A stretch of DNA of 64,000 bases. Origin: Streptomyces griseoaurantiacus (lineage in GTDB: Bacteria; Actinomycetota; Actinomycetes; Streptomycetales; Streptomycetaceae). The notes beneath the pieces were generated by a model. The model was not told the DNA's origin. It ran no database searches and worked only from the letters and a program-made list of their open reading frames with translations. Within the stretch, counting starts at the first letter, position 1; each line of letters starts with the position of its first letter. Positions 47,097 through 54,201 of the stretch are shown one piece after another. The DNA lies in assembly GCA_014656015.1 (NCBI GenBank), contig BNBP01000005.1, forward strand, positions 94,731 to 158,730. The letters run 5' to 3'. The translations under genes and the position numbers were made by a program.

Positions 47097-48116
47097 ATGA
47101 AGTACCGCACCCTCGGGCGGACCGGGATCGAGGTCAGCCCCTACGGGCTCGGCACGCTGATGTTCGCCAGCCAGATGGGCAACGATCCGGACGAGTCGGT
47201 CAGGATCATGCACAAGGCGATCGACGCCGGGATCAACCTCATCGACACCGCCGACCGCTACGCCGACTCGGAGGACATCGTCGGCAGGGCCCTGAAGGGC
47301 CGCCGCGACGAGGTGGTCCTCGCCACCAAGGTCGGCCTGCCGATGGGCGAGGGCCCCAACCAGAAGGGCGCCTCCCGCCGCTGGATCACCAAGGCCGTGG
47401 AGAACTCCCTGCGCCGGCTCGGCACCGACCACCTCGACATCTACCAGCTCCAGCGGCCCGACCCGGACACCGACCTGGAGGAGACCCTGTCCGTCCTGAC
47501 CGACCTCGTCCGGGCCGGAAAGGTGCGCGCCATCGGCTCCTCCACCACCCCCGCCTCGATGATCGTCCAGGCCCAGTGGACCGCCGAACGCGCCGGACTC
47601 CAGCGCTTCCGCACCGAGCAGCCCCCGTACTCGATCCTCAACCGCGGCATCGAGCGCGAAGTCCTGCCGCTCGCGCAGGAGTACGGCATGGGCGTCATGG
47701 TGTGGGGCCCGTTCGGCCAGGGCCTGCTGACCGGCCGGGTACGCAAGGGCGGCGAGAACGACCTCAAGCGCGCCCAGTTCTCCCGCCATCTGTCCGACGA
47801 GCGCCGCATCGACGTCGTCGAGCGGCTCGTCCCGCTCGCGAAGGAGGCCGGCCTTCCCCTGACCCACCTGGCCATGGCCTTCACCATCGCCCACCCCGGT
47901 GTCACCGCCGCGCTCCTCGGCCCGCGCACCATGGACCACCTCGACGACCTCCTCGCCGGGGCCGGGGTCGAGCTGTCCGAGGACCTCCTCGATCGCATCG
48001 ACGAGATCGTCCCGCCCGGCACCGACGTCACCCCGCTCGACCAGGAGTACCGGCCCCCGGCCCTCCTCGAAGCCGCCCTCCGGCGCCGTCCCGCCGGGCA
48101 CCGGTCGGCGGCCTGA
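47097..48116 (+). CDS. Aldo/keto reductase family protein with Gln in place of the active-site His
   Basis: A 339-residue AKR barrel. Catalytic Asp and Tyr are in LIDTADRYADSEDIVG, Lys in VVLATKVGLP, and the NADPH-binding end motif TAALLGPRTMDHLDD is present. At the fourth tetrad position, where relatives have YQLHRPDP, this protein has IYQLQRPDP, so His is replaced by Gln. This may lower or alter reductase activity. GAAGGAG precedes ATG 47097. It is divergent from an MmyB-type regulator, which probably controls it. Confidence 0.92.
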   Translation: MKYRTLGRTGIEVSPYGLGTLMFASQMGNDPDESVRIMHKAIDAGINLIDTADRYADSEDIVGRALKGRRDEVVLATKVGLPMGEGPNQKGASRRWITKAVENSLRRLGTDHLDIYQLQRPDPDTDLEETLSVLTDLVRAGKVRAIGSSTTPASMIVQAQWTAERAGLQRFRTEQPPYSILNRGIEREVLPLAQEYGMGVMVWGPFGQGLLTGRVRKGGENDLKRAQFSRHLSDERRIDVVERLVPLAKEAGLPLTHLAMAFTIAHPGVTAALLGPRTMDHLDDLLAGAGVELSEDLLDRIDEIVPPGTDVTPLDQEYRPPALLEAALRRRPAGHRSAA

Positions 48117-48218
48117 GGGGCGGGGGCGGCGGCAGCGCGACGGAGCGGGCTCTCCCTGGGGCTCGGCTCAGACCGGGCCCAGGGGGGGTGCGGGTCGGCG
48201 TGCCCTGGTGTTCACCGC

Positions 48219-48239
48219 CGCCCGGCCGGGGGCCGGGCG
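48219..48239. terminator. Hairpin terminator between convergent genes
   Basis: CGCCCGGCC (48219-48227) pairs with GGCCGGGCG (48231-48239) around a GGG loop, in the 227-base gap between the aldo/keto reductase and phospholipase D-like gene stops. The rest of the gap holds no gene. Confidence 0.7.
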
Positions 48240-48343
48240 CGCTCCTGGCTCGACCCGCCCGTCCTTCGCCGTCGGCCGTGAGGGCTGGGGCCGGTTCGTA
48301 CGGTTCGCTTCCAAGCGCTGAGCGAGCGAGAGCCCGGCGGCGC

Positions 48344-49531
48344 TCACAGGAACCGCCGCACCGGTCGCACCGCCGCCTCCCGCAGGCGCTGCCCGATCGC
48401 GCGGCGGTTCCAGCGGGCCGGGGCGATGGGGGCGCTGCGCTTGAGGTCGGCGTCGAAGTCCCGGTCGAGGCCCGCCGTGAACTCCTCGTCCAGGACGGCG
48501 AGCATGACCTCCTCGTCGTGGTCCATGGAACGCCGGTTGAAGTTGGTGGAGCCGATCAGGGCGGCCAGGCCGTCCACCGTGATGATCTTCGCGTGCATCA
48601 TGGTCGGCTGGTACTCGTTGATCTCGACGCCCGCGTCGAGCAGGCGTCCGTAGTGGTGCTGACCGGCCAACTGGCAGGCGCGCTGGTCGGTGTGCGGGCC
48701 GGGCAGCAGGATCTCCACCCGCACTCCGCGCCGGGCCGTGGCGCAGAGCAGGTCGATGAAGTACGTGTCCGGGGCGAAGTAGGCGGTGGTCAGGCGGAAG
48801 CGGTGCTCGGCGGAGGTGAGCATGACGCGGATGAGGGTCTGCATGTCCTGCCAGCCGAAGCTGGCCGAGCCGCGCACCACCTGCACGACGGACGTGCCGG
48901 GCTGGGCGTGCTCGGTGAAACGGTCCCGGTCGTCGTACAGCTCCTCGTGGCACTCGGCCCAGTTCTGGGCGAAGGCGGCCGCGATGCCGTCCAGGGCCGG
49001 GCCGCGCACCTGCACATGGGTGTCGCGCCACTCGCCCGGGTCGCGGGCGTCGCCGCACCACTCCTCGGCGATGCCGACGCCCCCGGTGAAGGCCGTGCGC
49101 TCGTCGATGATGAGGGCCTTGCGGTGGCAGCGGTGGTTCTGCTTCAGCGGCGACAGCCGCAGCGGCTTGCGGAACCAGGCGACCTGCACACCGGCGGCGT
49201 CCATCTCGTCCAGGAGATCCTGTTCGATCTCCTTGGCGCCGAAGCCGTCCAGCAGCAGCCGCACCCGCACCCCGGCGCGGGCCCGCTCCGCGAGGGCGGC
49301 GGCGAAGTCGCGGGCTATCTGCCCCCGCCAGTACACGAAGGTCATCATGTCGATCGTGTACTCGGCCCCGCGTATCGCCTCCAGCATGGCGGGGAAGATC
49401 TCGTCGCCATTGCGCAGTGCGACCAGCTCGTTCCCTTCGGTGGCGGCGACGCCGATCAGCCGCTCCAGGCGACGGCGCAGCCGCTGGATACCGTCCCGTT
49501 CGACGTCGGGACGCTGTTCGGCGAGGGTCAT
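48344..49531 (-). CDS. Phospholipase D-like protein (cardiolipin synthase type)
   Basis: A 395-residue protein with two HKD motifs: CHRKALIIDERTAFTGG and MHAKIITVDGLAALIGSTN (H-x-K-x4-D each), followed by RRSMDHDEEVMLAV typical of cardiolipin synthase. The N-terminal part AAMLEAIRGAEYTIDMMTF-type region (residues 45-70) is the first PLD strand. Unlike canonical cardiolipin synthases, it has no N-terminal membrane helices. It probably transfers phosphatidyl groups. Start ATG 49531. A 175-base spacer separates it from the universal stress protein gene. Confidence 0.9.
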   Translation of the reverse strand: MTLAEQRPDVERDGIQRLRRRLERLIGVAATEGNELVALRNGDEIFPAMLEAIRGAEYTIDMMTFVYWRGQIARDFAAALAERARAGVRVRLLLDGFGAKEIEQDLLDEMDAAGVQVAWFRKPLRLSPLKQNHRCHRKALIIDERTAFTGGVGIAEEWCGDARDPGEWRDTHVQVRGPALDGIAAAFAQNWAECHEELYDDRDRFTEHAQPGTSVVQVVRGSASFGWQDMQTLIRVMLTSAEHRFRLTTAYFAPDTYFIDLLCATARRGVRVEILLPGPHTDQRACQLAGQHHYGRLLDAGVEINEYQPTMMHAKIITVDGLAALIGSTNFNRRSMDHDEEVMLAVLDEEFTAGLDRDFDADLKRSAPIAPARWNRRAIGQRLREAAVRPVRRFL

Positions 49532-49706
49532 GCGGGGTCCTTAGCTGCGAGAGAGGGTCGTGTCCGTCCGGGGCACACCTTCCCCGCGTCCTCGGGCGCG
49601 GGGGAGTGCATTCCTCACCTGCCCACCGAGGAGGACATCAAGCGGCGGCCGGCCCGGGACGAGGCCCCGTGGCCCGCTGTGGGGAGCAGGCGGAACCGGG
49701 GACGGC

Positions 49707-50591
49707 TCACGCCGGGTGCGGGACGACGGCGACCGGGCAGCGGGCGTGGTGGAGGGCGGCGTGGACCACGTGGCCCAGGCGGGGGCCCAGCGAGTGCGGG
49801 TGCGCGCGGCGGCCGACGACCAGGAGCGCCGCGCCCGTGGCGGCCTCCACCACGACCTTGGCCGGACTCGTCGTGCGGATGCTGTCGGCCACCTCCACCT
49901 GCGGGTACTTCTCGCGCCAGGGGCGCAGGGCCGCGTTCAGCCGGGTGCGGGCGTCCGTCGTCATCTCCTCGGTGACGCCGTGGTCCGCGCCCCAGGGCGT
50001 GTGGGCGTGGAGCGGCACGCTGCGGCCGTGGACGGCCAGGAGGGGGACGCTCCGGGCGGCCGCGCTGTGGAAGGCGAAGTCGAGCACCTCGTCCCGGGGC
50101 GTGCGCGGGTCCAGGGCCACGACCACGGGGCCTCCGGGGGAGGCCGGGGCGGGTTCGCCGCCGCCCGGCGCCGCGCGGACCAGGACGACCGGCCGGACGG
50201 CGCGCGCCACCACCGGCAGGCTGACCTCACCCAGGAAGTAGCTCTCGACGGCCTCCAGCCCCCGGGAGCCGAGCACCAGCATCTCGACCTCCGCGGCGGC
50301 GTCGAGCAGGGCGTCCCGGGCGTCCCGCGCCACCAGGGCCACCTCGACGCTCAGACCGGGACGGCGGGCCCGCAGTTCCGCCTCCGCGGTGTGCACCAGG
50401 CGCTGCGACCAGTAGTTCCGGTCGGCCGCGTGGGGGGAGGCGGCGGCCGGGTCCGGCTCCGGTGCCAGCAGGGGCCACGCGTGCAGCAGCCGCAGGGCGA
50501 GTCCCCGCCGGCCGGCCTCGTCGGCGGCCCAGCGGGCGGCGGCGAGACTCTCGGGTGAGCCGTCCAGGCCCACGGTGACGACAGGTTGCAT
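49707..50591 (-). CDS. Tandem universal stress protein (UspA x2)
   Basis: A 294-residue protein with two UspA domains (about 1-145 and 152-294). Domain 1 starts VVTVGLDGSPESLAAARWAADEA and has the ATP-loop LVLGSRGLEAVESYFLGEVS; domain 2 starts VVVALDPRTPRDEVLDFA and has LLVVGRRAHPHSLGPRLGHVVHAAL. Nucleotide-binding stress proteins of this kind are induced by hypoxia or stationary phase in actinobacteria. ATG 50591 is preceded by GAGG at an eight-base spacing; an ATG five codons earlier is less well placed. Divergent from DUF1918. Confidence 0.93.
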   Translation of the reverse strand: MQPVVTVGLDGSPESLAAARWAADEAGRRGLALRLLHAWPLLAPEPDPAAASPHAADRNYWSQRLVHTAEAELRARRPGLSVEVALVARDARDALLDAAAEVEMLVLGSRGLEAVESYFLGEVSLPVVARAVRPVVLVRAAPGGGEPAPASPGGPVVVALDPRTPRDEVLDFAFHSAAARSVPLLAVHGRSVPLHAHTPWGADHGVTEEMTTDARTRLNAALRPWREKYPQVEVADSIRTTSPAKVVVEAATGAALLVVGRRAHPHSLGPRLGHVVHAALHHARCPVAVVPHPA

Positions 50592-50687
50592 GGCGGCGGC
50601 CTCCATCCTGTACGAAGCTGGAGAGGACGGTGATGGACGGTCCGGTGTCCCGTGCGGTGCCGATGTCGCCGGCCTGCCGGAGTCGTG

Positions 50688-50715
50688 GGGTCGCCCCCTT
50701 CGGGTCGCCCCCTTC
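50688..50715 (+). repeat. 14-bp tandem duplication
   Basis: GGGTCGCCCCCTTC at 50688-50701 and again at 50702-50715, in the divergent promoter between the universal stress protein and DUF1918 genes. Confidence 0.8.
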
Positions 50716-50822
50716 GAGGATCACCCGCTCCCCTCCGGCTCGCATCCGGACCGCCCCGCCCACCCGTACACGGCACCATGCGCGCTTCATCCGCGCACTA
50801 TCCGCGAGAGAGGGTGACGACC

Positions 50823-51083
50823 ATGCGAGCACACCTCGGTGACCAGCTCGTCGTCGAAAGCAACAGGTCCGAGGCGACCCGTCGCGAGGGGGAGATCGTG
50901 GGGCTCCACCACGTCGACGGGACACCGCCGTACGACGTGCGCTGGTCGGACACGGACGAGGTCGCGTTCGTGTTCCCCGGACCCGACGCGCACGTCCAGC
51001 ACGCCCCGCACACGGAACGGAGCGGGCGGGGGGCCTCCGGGGCGACCCAGGTGCCCGCCGCACCACGCCTCCGCGAGGTGTAG
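50823..51083 (+). CDS. DUF1918 protein
   Basis: An 86-residue protein. HLGDQLVVESNRSEATRREGEIVGLHHVDGTPPYDVRWSDTDEVAFVFPGPDAHV is a DUF1918 SH3-like barrel (residues 3-58), widespread in actinobacteria and of unknown function. The remaining 28 residues are a basic, disordered tail. GAGAGAGGGTGACGACC precedes ATG 50823. It is divergent from the universal stress protein gene; DUF1918 genes are often found among dormancy or stress genes, which fits. Confidence 0.9.
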   Translation: MRAHLGDQLVVESNRSEATRREGEIVGLHHVDGTPPYDVRWSDTDEVAFVFPGPDAHVQHAPHTERSGRGASGATQVPAAPRLREV

Positions 51084-51090
51084 CCGCCCG

Positions 51091-51146
51091 CGCGGGTCCC
51101 TCCCGCCGGGCTCACCACCGGCGCGGCCCCGGGGAGGGGGCCCGCG
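51091..51146. terminator. Long imperfect hairpin between convergent genes
   Basis: CGCGGG-T-CCCTCCC (51091-51104) pairs with GGGAGGG-GG-CCCGCG (51132-51146), with further GC pairing inside. It sits between the DUF1918 stop and the cupin-protein stop. Confidence 0.5.
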
Positions 51147-51155
51147 CCGGCCCGC

Positions 51156-51626
51156 TCACGGCGTCCTCGGGGCCTCCGGCACCTCCGGCGGCACCGCGTA
51201 CCCCGGTACGGAGGGCCACCGCACCGTCAGCACCACCGAGTCCTCCTCCGCCTCCCAGGAATGGTCCACTCCCCGGCGCCAGACGACGTAGTCGCCCTGC
51301 TCCTCCAGGAGCACGTGGCGGCCGGGGAACTCCATGCGGAAGCGGCCGCTGATCAGGACCAGTACGGCCGTGCGGACCTCGCCCTGCACCCACCGGGCGC
51401 GGCGCTCGCCGCGTGGGTGGATGCCCCACTTGACCTCGACGGCGTCGCTGTGGCGGGGGTCGCCCGGCTCCCTGAAGTGCCCGAGCAGCCACCCCCGGTC
51501 CAGTGCCGCGTCCTTGCCCGCGCTGCCCACGTACACGCCGTCGTCCGTGTTCGTGCCCGTGCCGTCGCCCGTGCCGCCGTCCGTGCCCGTGCCGCCGCCC
51601 ACGCGCCTGCCCTCTTCTCCGTACAC
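51156..51626 (-). CDS. Cupin-like protein
   Basis: A 156-residue protein. A Gly/Thr/Asp-rich N-terminal stretch (about residues 8-35, GTGTDGGTGDGTGTNTDDG) is followed by KWGIHPRGERRARWVQGEVRTAVLVLISGRFRMEF and DYVVWRRGVDHSWEAEEDSVVLTVRWP, the strand pattern of a single cupin barrel. Metal ligands would be His in the first block and the His of VDHSW. Databases often label such proteins signal peptidase I, for which I see no support. The GTG start at 51626 lies seven bases after the glycosyltransferase stop; the ribosome site is weak. Confidence 0.7.
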   Translation of the reverse strand: MYGEEGRRVGGGTGTDGGTGDGTGTNTDDGVYVGSAGKDAALDRGWLLGHFREPGDPRHSDAVEVKWGIHPRGERRARWVQGEVRTAVLVLISGRFRMEFPGRHVLLEEQGDYVVWRRGVDHSWEAEEDSVVLTVRWPSVPGYAVPPEVPEAPRTP

Positions 51627-51633
51627 GCCGTTC

Positions 51634-52845
51634 TCAATGCCGGGACGCTAGCAGCAGGCGGGCGGCCGTCTCCGCCCCGTCGGTGCGCATCCGTTCGGCG
51701 AGGGACCTCGCGCGGGCCCGGGTCGCGGGGTCCAGCACCGTGCCGAACGCGGCGTACAGGGAGTCCGCGCTCGCGCTCGCGCTCGGGCCGTCGAGCGTCG
51801 TGCCGAGGCCCAGGTCCGCGACCCGCCCGGCCCAGTACAGGTTGTCCGAGAGGTGGAGCGGCACCACCAGTTGCGGCACGCCCGCCCGGGCGGCCGTCTG
51901 CGTCGTGCCCGCCCCGCCGTGGTGGACGACGGCGGCCAGCTCCGGAAACAGACTCTGGTGGCTGACCTCGCCGAGGGCGAAGCAGTCCTCCCCGTCGTCG
52001 ATCGGCTCCAGATCGGCCCAGCCGCGCGAGACGAGGACACGGTGGCCCCGGGCGCGGACCGCCTCGATGACCTTGCCGCCGATACCCTCCGCCGGGCGCA
52101 GGCTGCCGAAGCCGACGTAGACCGGGGGCGCGCCCGCCCGCAGGAAGGAGACCAGGTCGGGCGGGAGAGGCCGGTCGTCCGGCAGCATCCACGGGCCCGT
52201 CTGCGTGACCTCCAGGCCGGGTGCCGCGGGCCACGGTCCGAGGGCCGGGTCGGCCGCCAGCCACGGCCGGGCGGTGAGGACGTGGTCGCGCACGTTGTCC
52301 ACCGGGCCCAGCCCGAGCGCCGCCCGGTGCCGGTTCAGCGCCTCGCCGAACTGCGCGGTCACCAGACGGGCGTCGCGCTCCCACAACGTCCGGTTGTCGA
52401 CCGCCGCCGGCTCCGGCCAGCCCGGGCGCGGGGGCGGCGCGTGGTGCGGCGAGGGCAGGTTGACCGCCGCGTAGGTCACGTGGACGTAGCGGATGCCCGC
52501 GGCCTCGGCCACGGACCGCGCGGCGACCTGACCGAGGCCGGCCGCCACCAGGATCCCGCAGCCCTCGGCCGCCGCCGGAAGAACGGCGAACTGCTCGTCC
52601 ACCAACCGGTCGCGGGCCTGGGAGAGTTCCTCCGCCGTCGGGACGGACGAGTCCCGCATCAGGGTGCGCACCGGGGGGCCGACCGCGACCTGCTCGATGC
52701 CGAGTTCCTTCAGTCGGCGGGCGAACTCCTCGTCCGGCGGGGTGCACATGCGCACCTCGGCGCCGAGCGCGCGCAGCCGCACCGCGAGTGCCACCAGCGG
52801 TTCGACATCGCCGCGCGTTCCGTACGTGGACAGCAGCACCCGCAT
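51634..52845 (-). CDS. GT1-family (MGT-like) glycosyltransferase
   Basis: A 403-residue GT-B enzyme. N-terminal MRVLLSTYGTRGDVEPLVALAVRLRALG is typical of UDP-glucosyltransferase-like antibiotic glycosyltransferases; the C-terminal donor motif is VVHHGGAGTTQTAARAGVPQLVVPLHLSDN with GSLRPAEGIGGKVIEAVRARGHRVLVSRGW before it. It resembles macrolide or glycopeptide GTs that modify own or foreign small molecules. No biosynthetic cluster surrounds it. ATG 52845. It forms a unit with the cupin gene downstream and is divergent from the nucleotidyltransferase gene. Confidence 0.9.
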   Translation of the reverse strand: MRVLLSTYGTRGDVEPLVALAVRLRALGAEVRMCTPPDEEFARRLKELGIEQVAVGPPVRTLMRDSSVPTAEELSQARDRLVDEQFAVLPAAAEGCGILVAAGLGQVAARSVAEAAGIRYVHVTYAAVNLPSPHHAPPPRPGWPEPAAVDNRTLWERDARLVTAQFGEALNRHRAALGLGPVDNVRDHVLTARPWLAADPALGPWPAAPGLEVTQTGPWMLPDDRPLPPDLVSFLRAGAPPVYVGFGSLRPAEGIGGKVIEAVRARGHRVLVSRGWADLEPIDDGEDCFALGEVSHQSLFPELAAVVHHGGAGTTQTAARAGVPQLVVPLHLSDNLYWAGRVADLGLGTTLDGPSASASADSLYAAFGTVLDPATRARARSLAERMRTDGAETAARLLLASRH

Positions 52846-53102
52846 TCCGCGCCCTCTTCCGGTCGGGTCCGGTCGTCTCGGGGCACATGGATACCCAAGT
52901 GATCGCCGGGCAACCGGAGTTGCGTGATCCGGGTGGGGCGGAGGCCCTCTCGCGGGGACCGCGACCAGTGGCTACCGTGAGCCTCGGCGTACCTTCCGGG
53001 GCGGTCGGTGCGGCGGCGCGGCGCCGACCGGCCCGGGTCCGCCGCTGCCCCGGCGAGGCGCGCACGGTTCCCGACCGTCGACACCATCCGAGGGGCCACT
53101 CC

Positions 53103-53945
53103 ATGCAGAGTCCGTCCGTCCCCACCTCCGACGCCTCGACGATCCAGACCCCCGACGCCCTGCCGACCCCGACCTCCGACGCCTCGACGATCCCCGCTCC
53201 CGACGCCTTCCGGGCCCCCGAGCCCGACGTCTCGGTCATCCTGCCCTGCGCCGGATACGCCACCCGTTTCGGCGCCCCCTACGCCAAGGAACTGCACTGC
53301 CTGGCCCCCGGGGTCACCGTCCTCGACCGCAGCCTGGAGGCCGCCGTCGAACTCGCCAAGAGCGGACTCACCGTCCGCCTGGTCGTCGTGTTCCGCGCGC
53401 ACAAGCTCGACACGGTCGGGTACCTCGCGCGCTACGCCGAGACCTTCCAGATGGTCTTCGTCTACCAGGACGAGTCCCTCGACGCGGGGCTCGACGGGGC
53501 CATCCGCTCCGCCCTTCCGCTCACCCGGGGGCCGGTCGCCCTCGTGCTCCCGGACATCGTTGTCGACGGGGTGAACAGCGCCGGCAGCCTCCTCGCCGCG
53601 CTGCGGCGGACGCGGGCGCCGGGGAACTCGGGCTGGAGCGTCGTCGCCGCCCGGGAGCGGGACCCTGACACACTCCGGCAGATGGGCGCGCTGACCCTCC
53701 GGGAGCCGGACGCTCCCCCCGAGGGTGAGGGCGAGGGCGGGGACGAGGTCCTGACGGTGGGCGCGGCCGCCGAGAAGCCCTCGGACCCCGCGGGCTTCAA
53801 CGGGCTGTGGGGGATGGTGGCCGTCGCCGAGGAGGAGGCCCACCGGCTGCCCGACGTGGTGCGCAAGGGGGCGGACAGCCCGCTGGCCGGTGCGGCCGCC
53901 GTCGTGGTGAAGGAGATCGTCAACTACAACACCGTCGCGGGCTGA
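53103..53945 (+). CDS. Sugar nucleotidyltransferase-like protein
   Basis: A 280-residue GT-A-fold protein. DVSVILPCAGYATRFGAPYAKELH corresponds to the nucleotide-binding loop (GxGTRL...P..K), degenerate in the glycines, followed by VALVLPDIVVDG and FNGLWGMVAVAEEEAHRLPD. It most resembles glucose-1-phosphate thymidylyl/uridylyltransferases, but missing motif residues leave activity uncertain. Residues 6-35 contain an approximate repeat (PTSDASTIQTPDAL, PTSDASTIPAPDAF) before the domain. ATG 53103. Pairing with the divergent GT1 gene suggests sugar-donor supply. A large terminator follows. Confidence 0.75.
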   Translation: MQSPSVPTSDASTIQTPDALPTPTSDASTIPAPDAFRAPEPDVSVILPCAGYATRFGAPYAKELHCLAPGVTVLDRSLEAAVELAKSGLTVRLVVVFRAHKLDTVGYLARYAETFQMVFVYQDESLDAGLDGAIRSALPLTRGPVALVLPDIVVDGVNSAGSLLAALRRTRAPGNSGWSVVAARERDPDTLRQMGALTLREPDAPPEGEGEGGDEVLTVGAAAEKPSDPAGFNGLWGMVAVAEEEAHRLPDVVRKGADSPLAGAAAVVVKEIVNYNTVAG

Positions 53946-53961
53946 GGCGCCGACCGGACCG

Positions 53962-54018
53962 CGGAACGGGCCGGTGGAGGAGGGCGCGGGGTGCGCCCTC
54001 CGTCACCGGCCCGTTCCG
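53962..54018 (+). terminator. Large hairpin terminator
   Basis: A 15-bp outer stem (53962-53976 with 54004-54018) and an inner GGAGGGCGC/GCGCCCTCC stem, beginning 16 bases after the nucleotidyltransferase stop. Confidence 0.92.
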
Positions 54019-54201
54019 TGCAGTACCGCCCGCTCAGATGTTCGTATGAGGTGTGTCCGCGTTGTTACACTGCTGCCAACCGAACTGCCCCTGTTCTGCG
54101 TGTACTTGAGAGGGCGGGCGAACGTTTCGGCGGTGGGGGCGGGATGGGTCCTCCTGGCTCGGTGAACCCGTCCACGCCCGACAGACGAGGAGAGTCGCCC
54201 C

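Noticed and set aside
51156..51626. Signal peptidase I
   Set aside because: No membrane helix or Ser/Lys dyad; the sequence pattern is a cupin.
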